A stretch of DNA of 64,000 bases from Mesorhizobium sophorae (GTDB lineage: Bacteria > Pseudomonadota > Alphaproteobacteria > Rhizobiales > Rhizobiaceae): contig NZ_NNRI01000022.1 in assembly GCF_002270415.1 (NCBI RefSeq), positions 434,001 to 498,000 of the forward strand. The letters are read 5' to 3'. Both the position numbers and the translations under genes were made by a program. Under the pieces are notes generated by a model. It was not told the DNA's origin. It was given only the letters and a program-made list of their open reading frames with translations, and did not search any database. Numbering within the stretch: position 1 is the first letter of the stretch; each line of letters opens with the position of its first letter. Shown in pieces: positions 41,065-49,455 of the stretch.

Positions 41065-42033
41065 TCAATCCGCCTGGCTACGCTCCAGCAGCCTATCGGC
41101 CTCCGCTACCACTTGCCCCGGCGTTACATGGTCCCCGAGTGCGGCCAAAAGCGTTGATGCGTATGGCCCGCGCGGGCCGGTGAGGCCGGGCTCGGTGGCA
41201 AGAAAAACCGCAACCGTCGGCAGGCCGAAGGCGCTGGCGAGATGGGTCAGCCCGGTGTCGGCGCCAATGACCAGCGTCGAGCGGCCGATGATCGCGGCGA
41301 TGTCGGAGAGCGGCGATTTGGGCACCACGACCGTTGACGGAACAGCCCCGGCGATCGCTTCGGCGACGGCCTTTTCGCGCTCGTTCGACCATGTGGTGAC
41401 CGGCGTCGTTTCCCTTTCAACCAGCAGACGGGCGGTTTCGATCCAGTCTTGAACCGGCCATTTCTTGTCTTCGCGGCTGGTGCCGTGCAGCAGGAAGGCG
41501 ATTCTGCCACTGATGCCGGCCAGATTGCCGGGCGGCGGGACGATGCCGGAGTCCAGCCTCGAAAGATCGGGCTGGTAGCCGAGCGCCAGCCCGAACAGCC
41601 GCCGCGTGCGTTCGATGGCGTGCAGGTCGCGCGGCACGGCGTAGGTGACGTCGTAGACCAGCGTCGCAGAAGGTTCGCGCGCGCTCGACCGGTCGAAGCC
41701 GGCGATCGGCGCGCCGGCCTGCCTGGCCACCAGGGCTGACTTCAGCAGGCCCTGCGCATCGATGACGAGGTCGTAGCGGCAATCACGCAGGGTGCGGCGC
41801 AAGGCAGCCGCTTCGCGCCATGTGCCGCCGTCGAGCAATGTCTTGCGCCAGCGCCGGATCGCCACCGTGTGGATCCTGTCGATCGCCGGATGCAACGCAA
41901 CGATGCCGGCGAATGCCTCTTCCACGCACCAGTCGAAGGATATGTCGGGCCTGACAAGGCGGGCATCCTCGACGGCCGGAAAGGTGTGAATGACGTCGCC
42001 CATCGACGACGTCTTGACGATGAGGACCTTCAT
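41065..42033 (-). CDS. waaC: ADP-heptose:LPS heptosyltransferase I
   Basis: The 322-residue enzyme belongs to glycosyltransferase family 9. MKVLIVKTSSMGDVIHTFPA is the WaaC N-terminus, with the acceptor-site Asp in GDVIH. DLVIDAQGLLKSALVAR, AFLLHGTSREDKKWP and LVIGADTGLTHLASAFGLP (ADP-heptose-binding motif) follow. It adds the first L-glycero-D-manno-heptose to Kdo of the LPS inner core at the cytoplasmic membrane face. It overlaps waaF by ATGA. Two palindromic repeats separate its end from greA. Confidence 0.92.
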   Translation of the reverse strand: MKVLIVKTSSMGDVIHTFPAVEDARLVRPDISFDWCVEEAFAGIVALHPAIDRIHTVAIRRWRKTLLDGGTWREAAALRRTLRDCRYDLVIDAQGLLKSALVARQAGAPIAGFDRSSAREPSATLVYDVTYAVPRDLHAIERTRRLFGLALGYQPDLSRLDSGIVPPPGNLAGISGRIAFLLHGTSREDKKWPVQDWIETARLLVERETTPVTTWSNEREKAVAEAIAGAVPSTVVVPKSPLSDIAAIIGRSTLVIGADTGLTHLASAFGLPTVAVFLATEPGLTGPRGPYASTLLAALGDHVTPGQVVAEADRLLERSQAD

Positions 42034-43037
42034 GCGGCTGCCGGGATTTCCAGCAGGCGTTTCGCCGCTGCCACAACCTGCTCGACTTCAAGCGTCTTCA
42101 GGCAGTTGAGGTGGCCGAGCGGACAGACCTTCTGGTGGCAAGGCGAGCAGGACAGGCCGAGCCAGACCAGTTCGCACCGTTCCGCCAGCGGCGGCGTATT
42201 CTGTGGCGAGGTCGAGCCGTAGACGGCAACGATCGGCGTGCCGACTCCCGCCGCGACATGCATCAGCCCGCTGTCGTTGGACACCGCCAGCCTTGCCGCC
42301 GAGATCAGGTCGATGGCGTCCTCCAGCCGCGTCTGACCGGCGAGGTCGACAACGCCGGGGGCGAGGGCGGCGATCTCCGCCGCCACGTCGCGGTCGTTCT
42401 TCGAGCCGAACAGCGCGACCTTCAAACCCTTCGCCATGAGATCACGGGCAAGCCCGGCATAGCTTTCGCTCGGCCAGCGCTTGGCCGGGCCGAACTCGGC
42501 GCCAGGCATCAGCGCTGCGAATTTCTGGGGCGCGAGTCCGAAGCGGTCGAGCAGAGCGGCCTGATTCTTCGCGTCCACGGTCAGGCGTGGCGGCCGGAAA
42601 TTGCCGCCCTGGGCGAGGCCGAAATAAGCCTGCGCCGTGCGTCGTTTGACGCTGTCGGGCAGCGGCACGATGTCGGTCAGCAGGCCGTAGCGCATTTCGC
42701 GCAAATAGCCGAAACGGCGCGGAATGCGGGCAAAGAACGGGATCAGCGCCGATTTCCAGCTGCCCGGCAGGACATAGGCCATGTCGTAGCGGCCGCGCAG
42801 CAGTCGGCCGAAACGCCGGCGAATGGTGAATTCCAGCGCGCCGGGCTTGAGCGGAAAGTCGATCTGCTGGCGGATTTCGGGCATGCGCTTGACCAGCGGT
42901 GCGGCCCAGGCCGGCGCCAGCACATCGATCGCGGCGTTGGGATGAAGCTCTTTCAGTGCCGAAAACAGGCACTGCGCCATCACCATGTCGCCCACCCAGC
43001 GTGGGCCGATCACGAGGATCGTTGGGCTTTCAGCCAT
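42030..43037 (-). CDS. waaF: ADP-heptose:LPS heptosyltransferase II
   Basis: The 335-residue GT9 enzyme starts PTILVIGPRWVGDMVMAQCLF, the WaaF signature with Asp in GDMVM. ALMPGAEFGPAKRWPSESYA, AAEIAALAPGVVDLAGQT and AVSNDSGLMHVAAGVGTPIV complete the donor site, and CSPCHQKVCPLGHLNCL is the usual Cys-rich C-terminal segment. It adds the second heptose to the LPS inner core. The gene overlaps hldD by 28 bases upstream and waaC by four downstream, a tight operon hldD-waaF-waaC. Confidence 0.93.
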   Translation of the reverse strand: MAESPTILVIGPRWVGDMVMAQCLFSALKELHPNAAIDVLAPAWAAPLVKRMPEIRQQIDFPLKPGALEFTIRRRFGRLLRGRYDMAYVLPGSWKSALIPFFARIPRRFGYLREMRYGLLTDIVPLPDSVKRRTAQAYFGLAQGGNFRPPRLTVDAKNQAALLDRFGLAPQKFAALMPGAEFGPAKRWPSESYAGLARDLMAKGLKVALFGSKNDRDVAAEIAALAPGVVDLAGQTRLEDAIDLISAARLAVSNDSGLMHVAAGVGTPIVAVYGSTSPQNTPPLAERCELVWLGLSCSPCHQKVCPLGHLNCLKTLEVEQVVAAAKRLLEIPAAA

Positions 43038-43960
43038 TCGACATAGTCTCTGACACCGGTTTCCACTGTCCGGAATTGGCCATTGTAACCGACCGCGCGC
43101 AAACGGGACATATCAGCTTGCGTAAAGCTCTGGTAGCTGCCCTTGAGATGGTCGGGAAACTCGATGAATTCGATCTCGCCCTTGCCCAGCGTGTCGATGA
43201 CGGTTTCGGCAATGGCACGAAAGGGCTGGGCGCGGCCGGTGCCGCAGTTGAAGATGCCGCTCGATCCGCGCTTCCACAGCCACAGATTGACGTCGGCAAC
43301 GTCGCCCACATGGATGAAATCGCGGCTTTGCTCGCCCGGTCCGAAGCCATCATAAGCGCCGAACAGTTTCGGGTTCTCGCCCCGCTCGACCTGGTTGAAC
43401 AGGTGGAAGGCGACCGAGGCCATGGCGCCCTTGTGCGCCTCGCGCGGACCGTAGACGTTGAAGTAGCGCAAGCCCACAACCTGCGCATGATCGGTGTCGA
43501 AGACGGTGCGCCTGACATAGTCGTCGAACAGCTTCTTGGAATAGGCATACACGTTGAGCGGCCGCTCGAGCGCCGGGTCTTCGCGAAATTCTGCGCCGCC
43601 GCCATAGACGGACGCCGAAGAGGCGTAGAGAAAGGGCACGCGCAGCGCCTGGCAGGCATGCAGCAACCGTTTCGAGAAGGCGTAGTTCACCTCCATCATG
43701 AACTTGCCGTTCCACTCGGTGGTGGTCGAGCAGGCGCCCTGGTGGAACACGGCCTCGATGCGGCCGAACGAGCCAGCCTCCATACGGCCCAGGAAATCGT
43801 CCTTGTCGAGATAGTCGGCGATGCGCAGATCGGCGAGATTGGCGATCTTGTGGCCATCGGTGAGGTCGTCGACGACGAGGATGTCGTCATGGCCTTCGGC
43901 ATTCAGCGCGGCGACGATGTTGGAGCCGATCATGCCGGCGCCGCCCGTGACGATGATCAT
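43010..43960 (-). CDS. hldD: ADP-L-glycero-D-manno-heptose 6-epimerase
   Basis: The 316-residue short-chain dehydrogenase/reductase begins MIIVTGGAGMIGSNIVAALN (NADP loop GGxGxxG). YASSASVYGGG, YAYSKKLFDDYVRR (catalytic Tyr-x-x-x-Lys) and RYFNVYGPREAHKGAMASV are hallmarks of HldD (RfaD/WaaD). It converts ADP-D-glycero- to ADP-L-glycero-manno-heptose, the donor for WaaC and WaaF. It heads the leftward operon with waaF and waaC, while the preceding biosynthetic steps are encoded about 1 kb away on the other strand. Confidence 0.94.
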   Translation of the reverse strand: MIIVTGGAGMIGSNIVAALNAEGHDDILVVDDLTDGHKIANLADLRIADYLDKDDFLGRMEAGSFGRIEAVFHQGACSTTTEWNGKFMMEVNYAFSKRLLHACQALRVPFLYASSASVYGGGAEFREDPALERPLNVYAYSKKLFDDYVRRTVFDTDHAQVVGLRYFNVYGPREAHKGAMASVAFHLFNQVERGENPKLFGAYDGFGPGEQSRDFIHVGDVADVNLWLWKRGSSGIFNCGTGRAQPFRAIAETVIDTLGKGEIEFIEFPDHLKGSYQSFTQADMSRLRAVGYNGQFRTVETGVRDYVEWLKAQRSS

Positions 43961-44124
43961 GTTGTTGGCCCTGATACGCGTTTCACTTGCCGATTCCGGC
44001 CCTTATAAGGGAGGCAAGGTGGGCTGTCGATAAAGCAGGCAGCGAAGCGGATGTCACAGTGGCGCCGCAAAGCTTCCGCTTCAGTCGGTTTGTGCCACCC
44101 GGGACGATCGTGAGGGACAAAAGA

Positions 44125-44757
44125 ATGCCGTCGACCGAACTGCTCATTGCATTTTTCGCCACCACGGCGATCTTCGCCTACATTCCCGGCCCGGCTATGC
44201 TCTTCGCCGCCGCGCAGACGATGGCGCGCGGCCGCTGGTCCGGCCTGACGGCAGCACTTGGCATTCATCTGGGCGGCTATGTGCATGTCTTTGCCGCTGC
44301 CGCAGGCCTGTCGGTGCTGTTTCACGCCGTGCCGCCGCTCTACCTGGCGGTCAAGCTGGTCGGCGCGCTCTACCTGATCTGGCTCGGCGTTTCGCTGTTC
44401 CGCAAGCGCGTCGAGGGCGACATGGCGCTGCCCGCGATCGAGCGGAAATCGGCGCGGCGCGCCTTTTTCGAGAGCATCACCGTCGAGGTGCTCAATCCCA
44501 AGACGGCGATCTTCTTCATGGCCTTCCTGCCGCAGTTCATCGATACCTCGGCGGCGCTGCCGGTCTGGCTGCAGTTCGTCGTGTTGGGCACCATCGTCAA
44601 TCTGATGTTCTCTTCGGCCGATATCGTCTGCGTGTTCCTGGCTGGTGCCGTGATCGGCCGCTTGCGGCGTTCGAGCCGTGCACAGCGCCTGATGCAGCGG
44701 GCCGGTGGGGCGGTGCTGGTCGGGCTGGGTGTCCATGTCGCCCTGCAGAAGACCTGA
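44125..44757 (+). CDS. LysE-family amino-acid exporter
   Basis: The 210-residue protein has about six helices and the LysE/RhtB signature early: FAYIPGPAMLFAAAQTMARG, with GPAM in place of the usual GPN/GPD. GLTAALGIHLGGYVHVFAAA and AILVK-like VEVLNPKTAIFFMAFLPQFI (the NPK motif) follow. Such proteins export amino acids or homoserine lactones. The start at 44125 after GTGAGGGACAAAAGA is preferred; the longer open frame begins in the hldD promoter region. It lies between the two halves of the heptose locus but has no evident role there. Confidence 0.87.
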   Translation: MPSTELLIAFFATTAIFAYIPGPAMLFAAAQTMARGRWSGLTAALGIHLGGYVHVFAAAAGLSVLFHAVPPLYLAVKLVGALYLIWLGVSLFRKRVEGDMALPAIERKSARRAFFESITVEVLNPKTAIFFMAFLPQFIDTSAALPVWLQFVVLGTIVNLMFSSADIVCVFLAGAVIGRLRRSSRAQRLMQRAGGAVLVGLGVHVALQKT

Positions 44758-44897
44758 CCGCCTGGCCATCGTGGTCATGGCCAGCCGTTGCGCTGCGTGG
44801 ATTTGCGGTATATCGGCTTCGCCATGAACGAACCGGCCCTTCAATTGATGATTACCCGCAAGGTTGAAATCGGCCATTTCCACGCGTTGCCAGTGAC

Positions 44898-46391
44898 ATG
44901 ATCAAGCACAATCCGCCTTCTCCCGAACCCCTGCACCGCGCCATCGCACGGTTTGGCCAGGCCACCGTGCTGGTGGTCGGCGACTTCATCCTCGACCGGT
45001 TCGTCAACGGCGTCATCGAGCGAATCTCGCCGGAAGCGCCGATCCCGGTGCTGCACGGGCGCGGCGAAACCTCGACTATGGGCGGCGCCGGCAATGTCGT
45101 CGCCAACATCGTCTCGCTCGGCGCATCCGCTGTTCCCGTGTCGGTGATCGGCGCCGACGCAGCCGGTGACAATCTCGTGCGCATGCTGCGCGAACTCGGC
45201 GCTGACACTGCCGGCCTGGCGCAGGCGCGTGGCCGCATGACCTCGTCGAAGAGCCGCTTCAGCGCGCTCAACCAGCAGGTGCTGCGCTTCGACGAAGAGG
45301 AGATCAAGCCGCTCGATGTTGCGGAGCGCGACGGTCTGATCCGGCATTTCCGCTCGGCGCTGACGCGCGCCGACATCGTCGTCCTGTCCGACTATGGCAA
45401 GGGCATATTGCTCGACGGCGTCGCCGGCGACTTGATCGCCATCTGCCGTGAGGCGGGAAAGCCGGTGCTTGTCGATCCGAAGGGCCGCGACTATGCGCGC
45501 TATGCCGGAGCGACCGCCATCACCCCCAACCGCAAGGAGCTTGGGGAAGCTGTCGGCCATGCGGTGTTCGCCGATGACGAGATCGTGGCGGCGGCACGCC
45601 AGCTGATTTCAGCGCATGGCTTCGATTTCGTCGTGGCGACGCGCAGCGAAAAGGGCATGAGCGTGGTCGACCCGACCGAGGCGCGCCATATCGCCACCCA
45701 GGCGCGCGAAGTGTTCGACGTTTCGGGCGCCGGCGACACGGTGATCGCGAGTTTTGCATTGGCGCTGGCGGCCGGTGCCGACCCTGTCTCGGCGGCATCG
45801 ATCGCCAATGCCGCCGGCGGCGTCGTGGTGGGCAAGCGCGGCACCGCGCGGCTGACGGTCGAGGAACTCACCGGTGCGCTGTTCCGTTCGCACGGGCCGA
45901 CCGCCCACAAGGATGCCATCCTCGACGCTACGTCGGCCGCGCGCATGGTCGCGGCGTGGAAGGAGGAGGGCTTGAGCGTCGGCTTCACCAATGGCTGCTT
46001 CGACATCCTGCATGCCGGCCACGTCAGTCTCTTGCACGCGGCGCGCAGCCAGTGCGACCGGCTGGTGCTTGGCCTCAACAGCGATGCTTCGGTGCGACGG
46101 CTAAAGGGCGTCGGGCGGCCGGTCAACGACCAGCATGACCGCGCCTGTGTGCTCGCCGCCCTTGCCTCGGTCGATGCGGTCGTGGTGTTCGAGGAGGACA
46201 CGCCCCTGGCGCTGATCGAAGCGCTGCTGCCCGACATGCTGGTCAAGGGCGCCGATTACACGATCGACACCGTGGTCGGAGCCGATGTGGTGCGGAAGGC
46301 GGGCGGCCGCGTCGTGCTGATCGATCTCGTCGCCGGCAAAAGCACCACCAACACCATCGGCAAATTGCGCGCCGGCGGCACCACAAGCTGA
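44898..46391 (+). CDS. hldE: Bifunctional heptose-7-phosphate kinase / heptose-1-phosphate adenylyltransferase
   Basis: The 497-residue fusion has an N-terminal ribokinase-like domain (residues ~15-330): VLVVGDFILDRFVNG, STMGGAGNVVANIVSLGA, VLVDPKGRDYARYAGA, TPNRKEL and DVSGAGDTVIASFALAL, where GAGD is the catalytic base motif. The C-terminal nucleotidyltransferase domain (~355-495) has VGFTNGCFDILHAGHVSLL (HxGH) and VKGADYTIDTVVGAD. It phosphorylates D-glycero-D-manno-heptose 7-phosphate and later adenylylates the 1-phosphate. gmhA follows after seven bases and gmhB after a further six, so they are one operon. Confidence 0.95.
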   Translation: MIKHNPPSPEPLHRAIARFGQATVLVVGDFILDRFVNGVIERISPEAPIPVLHGRGETSTMGGAGNVVANIVSLGASAVPVSVIGADAAGDNLVRMLRELGADTAGLAQARGRMTSSKSRFSALNQQVLRFDEEEIKPLDVAERDGLIRHFRSALTRADIVVLSDYGKGILLDGVAGDLIAICREAGKPVLVDPKGRDYARYAGATAITPNRKELGEAVGHAVFADDEIVAAARQLISAHGFDFVVATRSEKGMSVVDPTEARHIATQAREVFDVSGAGDTVIASFALALAAGADPVSAASIANAAGGVVVGKRGTARLTVEELTGALFRSHGPTAHKDAILDATSAARMVAAWKEEGLSVGFTNGCFDILHAGHVSLLHAARSQCDRLVLGLNSDASVRRLKGVGRPVNDQHDRACVLAALASVDAVVVFEEDTPLALIEALLPDMLVKGADYTIDTVVGADVVRKAGGRVVLIDLVAGKSTTNTIGKLRAGGTTS

Positions 46392-46398
46392 GGAATTC

Positions 46399-46971
46399 AT
46401 GTCTGACCTGAACGACTACCTGGTCCGCTCGGCGGCCTCGATTTCCGCCATGGTCGAGCGCGACCTGACGAGCGAGATGGAGCGGGCGGTGAGCGCCATC
46501 GTGACGGCTCTTTCGCAGGGCAAAGCCTTGCTGATCTGCGGCAATGGCGGCTCGGCCAGCGATGCCATCCACATCGCCGGCGAACTGGTCGGCCGCTTCC
46601 TCAAGGAGCGCAAGGCCTACAATGTCATCGCACTGCCGGCCAATGCCGCGGTGCTGACCGCCTGGGGCAATGACTATGGCTTCGACACGGTGTTTTCGCG
46701 CCAGGTCGAGGCGCATGGCTCGGCGGGCGGCGTGCTGCTGGCAATCTCGACCAGCGGCAATTCGCCGAGCATTCTCGCCGCTGCCGAGCAGGCGCGGATG
46801 ATCGACATGACGGTGATCGGCCTGACCGGCGACACCGGCGGCAAGCTCAAGCCGCTATCGGACATCCTGCTCAACGTGCCCTCGACCTCGACCCCGATCA
46901 TCCAGCAGGGGCATCTGTGCCTCTATCATCATCTGTGCGAAGTGGTCGAAGCGCGTCTCAGCAATGGCTGA
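46399..46971 (+). CDS. gmhA: Sedoheptulose-7-phosphate isomerase
   Basis: The 190-residue SIS-domain protein has LLICGNGGSASDAIHIAGEL (substrate phosphate loop), KAYNVIALPANAAVLTAWGND, GVLLAISTSGNSPSILAAA and the C-terminal metal/active-site region QQGHLCLYHHLCEVVE with the catalytic His and Glu. It converts sedoheptulose 7-phosphate to D-glycero-D-manno-heptose 7-phosphate, the first step of ADP-heptose synthesis. It lies between hldE and gmhB in one operon. Confidence 0.95.
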   Translation: MSDLNDYLVRSAASISAMVERDLTSEMERAVSAIVTALSQGKALLICGNGGSASDAIHIAGELVGRFLKERKAYNVIALPANAAVLTAWGNDYGFDTVFSRQVEAHGSAGGVLLAISTSGNSPSILAAAEQARMIDMTVIGLTGDTGGKLKPLSDILLNVPSTSTPIIQQGHLCLYHHLCEVVEARLSNG

Positions 46972-46977
46972 CAGGTC

Positions 46978-47616
46978 GTGAAGCCCGAACCCTATCCGCT
47001 CCAGGAGCCCGGACTGTGGGTCGAGCGGATCGATAGCAGGATTTTTCCGACCGGTACGCCTGCGCTGTTTCTCGACCGCGACGGCACCATCAATCTCGAC
47101 ACCGGCTATCCCGATGACCCGGCCGAAATGGTGCTGCGCGAAAATATCGCCGCTGCGATCGGTGCCGCCAATCGGGCCGGCATTCCCGTCATCATCGTCA
47201 CCAACCAGTCGGGCATCGCGCGCGGCTACTACGGCTGGAGCGATTTCGCCGCCGTCAATGGCCGCGTGCTCGACCTGCTGCGCGCCGACAACGCGTTCGT
47301 GGATATGGTCCTTGCCTGCGCCTATCACGAGGCGGGCGAGGGGCCGCTTGCGATCGCCGATCATCCGATGCGCAAGCCCAATCCCGGCATGCTGCTGGAG
47401 GCGGCCAAATGTCTGGGGCTCGATCTGCGGCGATCGCTGATCGTCGGCGACAAGCCGGCGGACATGGAGGCGGGACAGCGCGCCGGCCTTTTGCAGGGCT
47501 GGCTGGTCGACGGCGAAGCGGCCGTTCGATCGGGCTTTACAGTCCAGCGCTGGCGCGACCACGAGGATCTGGGTGGCCTGCTCGCCGCAATAGCGGCACT
47601 CGGCACCGTGTCATGA
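46978..47616 (+). CDS. gmhB: D-glycero-D-manno-heptose-1,7-bisphosphate 7-phosphatase
   Basis: The 212-residue HAD-family phosphatase starts at a GTG six bases after the gmhA stop. ALFLDRDGTINLDTGYP carries the nucleophile Asp and acid Asp (DRDGT), VIIVTNQSGIARGYY is motif 2, RKPNPGMLLEAAKCLG has the motif 3 Lys, and SLIVGDKPADMEAGQRAGL is motif 4. The usual GmhB zinc-finger-like Cys cluster is reduced here (only CAYH visible), so zinc binding may be lost. It removes the 7-phosphate between the two HldE reactions. Confidence 0.9.
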   Translation: MKPEPYPLQEPGLWVERIDSRIFPTGTPALFLDRDGTINLDTGYPDDPAEMVLRENIAAAIGAANRAGIPVIIVTNQSGIARGYYGWSDFAAVNGRVLDLLRADNAFVDMVLACAYHEAGEGPLAIADHPMRKPNPGMLLEAAKCLGLDLRRSLIVGDKPADMEAGQRAGLLQGWLVDGEAAVRSGFTVQRWRDHEDLGGLLAAIAALGTVS

Positions 47617-47681
47617 TCTCGAAAAGTGGAATCCGGCTTCGGGCAAGATCATGATCATGCTCAAGCACCATCCGTGCGGCC

Positions 47682-48476
47682 TCAAGTCGGATCGTTGTCT
47701 CGCGAAGCTTCGTAAAGCTTGGCCTCGGTGGCGAACGAATACACCATCACCATCATCGAATAGACGAAGCCATGCCGGCCGCAAAGGAAATAGCGCTTGG
47801 CCAGGTAGAACTTCAGGAAGTTGCCGAGCGGCGACAGGACCAGCCTTATCAAGCCTGGCTTCTTGCCTCTCTCGACCAGCGTGGCAACCTTGAGGCTGGA
47901 GTAGGTGTTGGCCCTTGCCAGATCCTCCACGACAGTCATTTCGCGGCGATGCAGCAACACGCCATTTTCAATCGTACCGGTTTCGCCCGGCACCTCGAAC
48001 GATTCATGGACCCGCAGGTCAATGTCCATGGTGGCCTTGTCGCGGCGGAACAGACGCAGCAGCCTGTTGTGCAGCACCCAGCGGTGCGCATAGCCATAGC
48101 CTTTCAGCTTGTCGCGGCGTCTTACGAACCATCCGTCGATGGCCTCGTTGTGAGGCTGCGTCACGGTCACGATCGACCGCCTGAGCAGGGCGTCGACGGC
48201 CTCATCGGCTTCAATCGAAAGGCACCATGGCTGCGTGGCTTGATCAAGCGCGAATTGCCGCTGACGTGGGAAACCCGGCCAATCGTTGTGAAACAGCCTT
48301 ATCGGGTAGCCCTTGGCGATGAACTCCTGAATGACGTCCAGGGTGTTATCCGTCGAACCTGAATCGACGACGACGATGTCGGCGCAGAAGTCGACGCTCT
48401 CCAGGCACGGGCCGATCATGTCGGCTTCGTTCATGCAGATGATGAGCGCCGAAACCGGGCTAGAAAATCGAGTCAT
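47682..48476 (-). CDS. Family 2 glycosyltransferase, LPS-core type (WaaE/KdtX-like)
   Basis: The 264-residue GT-A enzyme begins with VSALIICMNEADMIGPCLES and ADIVVVDSGSTDNTLDVIQ (UDP-sugar-binding strand), then QRQFALDQATQPWCLSIEADE, where the expected D-x-D is E-A-D. RLLRLFRRDKATMD and VHESFEV are typical of the WaaE/KdtX group, which adds glucose to the inner-core heptose. The C-terminal FLKFYLAKRYFLCGRHGFVYSMMV is a probable membrane-associated segment. It converges on gmhB and likely completes the inner core. Confidence 0.87.
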   Translation of the reverse strand: MTRFSSPVSALIICMNEADMIGPCLESVDFCADIVVVDSGSTDNTLDVIQEFIAKGYPIRLFHNDWPGFPRQRQFALDQATQPWCLSIEADEAVDALLRRSIVTVTQPHNEAIDGWFVRRRDKLKGYGYAHRWVLHNRLLRLFRRDKATMDIDLRVHESFEVPGETGTIENGVLLHRREMTVVEDLARANTYSSLKVATLVERGKKPGLIRLVLSPLGNFLKFYLAKRYFLCGRHGFVYSMMVMVYSFATEAKLYEASRDNDPT

Positions 48477-48723
48477 GATCCCACTCTACAGCACACTGTT
48501 CTGTGAAATTACGCTGCTTGCGCCATTTGTTGTTACGCAAGCCCTGTCGAAAAACCCGTCACACTTTCCTGAAATTGCCTTAGGAAACCAACAAAGCAGC
48601 CACGTCCGTCAGAACGTTCCGGCTTTCTACACCAGAGCCTGTCGAATGCGAAAGCGGCCCTGGTATGGCGAAGCCGGGAATTCGCATCGAGCGGGGACGA
48701 TGTGGTGCTGCCGTCGACCAGCC

Positions 48724-49203
48724 TCAAGGCTGTGCAAACGAGACCAGCCCCTCGTCCTTGACCCGGCGGATGGTGAGCGCGGTGCGCACCGTGTCGACAT
48801 TCGGGGTCGAAGTCAGCTCCTCGATGACGAAGGTCTGGAAGGCCCCCAGGTCGCTCGCCACACAGTGCAGCAGGAAATCGGATTCCCCCGATACCATCCA
48901 GGCGTCGCGCACGATCGGCCAGCCGCGCGTACGCTCTGCAAAGGTGCGCAGTTCGGCGTCGGCCTGGTGATGCAGGCCGATCAGGCAGAAGGCAACGACA
49001 TCGAGGCCGAGCGCCGGTGCGTTGAGCAAGGCGCGGTAGCCGCGGATGATGCCGGCTTCCTCCAGCCGCTTGACGCGGCGCAGGCACGGCGGCGCCGAAA
49101 TGCCAACGCGGTTCGACAGTTCGACATTGGTCATGCGCCCATCGGCCTGAAGCTCGCGCAGGATCTTCCAGTCGATGGCGTCGAGATCGGCCTTGAGCGG
49201 CAT
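48724..49203 (-). CDS. Lrp/AsnC-family transcriptional regulator
   Basis: The 159-residue protein has the N-terminal helix-turn-helix (DAIDWKILRELQADGRMTNV, ELSNRVGISAPPCLRRVKRLEEAGII in parts: LSNRVGISAPPCLRRV) and the RAM ligand-binding domain (LGLDVVAFCLIGLHHQAD, VRDAWMVSGESDFLLHCVA). The G-x-x-D in SGESDF is the usual effector loop. It probably responds to an amino acid and forms octamers. The ATG at 49203 gives the standard length; the frame is open 33 bases further. It is divergent from trxB, with a 250-base gap. Confidence 0.9.
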   Translation of the reverse strand: MPLKADLDAIDWKILRELQADGRMTNVELSNRVGISAPPCLRRVKRLEEAGIIRGYRALLNAPALGLDVVAFCLIGLHHQADAELRTFAERTRGWPIVRDAWMVSGESDFLLHCVASDLGAFQTFVIEELTSTPNVDTVRTALTIRRVKDEGLVSFAQP

Positions 49204-49455
49204 GAGGGCTCTCGATAAGTCAGGGGCAATACGCAAGAATCTTGCGTGATCTTGTAATTAAACGACTTCGCTGTCCATTCCATCCCTCGCTCGGAATATT
49301 TCGGCCGATCAAAGCGGCGACAGGGGTGCGACAAAGCTTTCCGGGGACGAATGCCAACCTGCCTTGCTGGCGCCGTGGGCAACACTTACATTACGCGCGA
49401 TATCGACGAGTTTTCCATGCCGCAATTGTCGGCAGCCCTCCGCAGAGGCTTCCAG

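Noticed and set aside
44762..44784. Hairpin CTGGCCAT/ATGGCCAG after the LysE-type gene
   Set aside because: It pairs over eight bases but has no T run, so I do not call it a terminator; it may be chance in GC-rich DNA.
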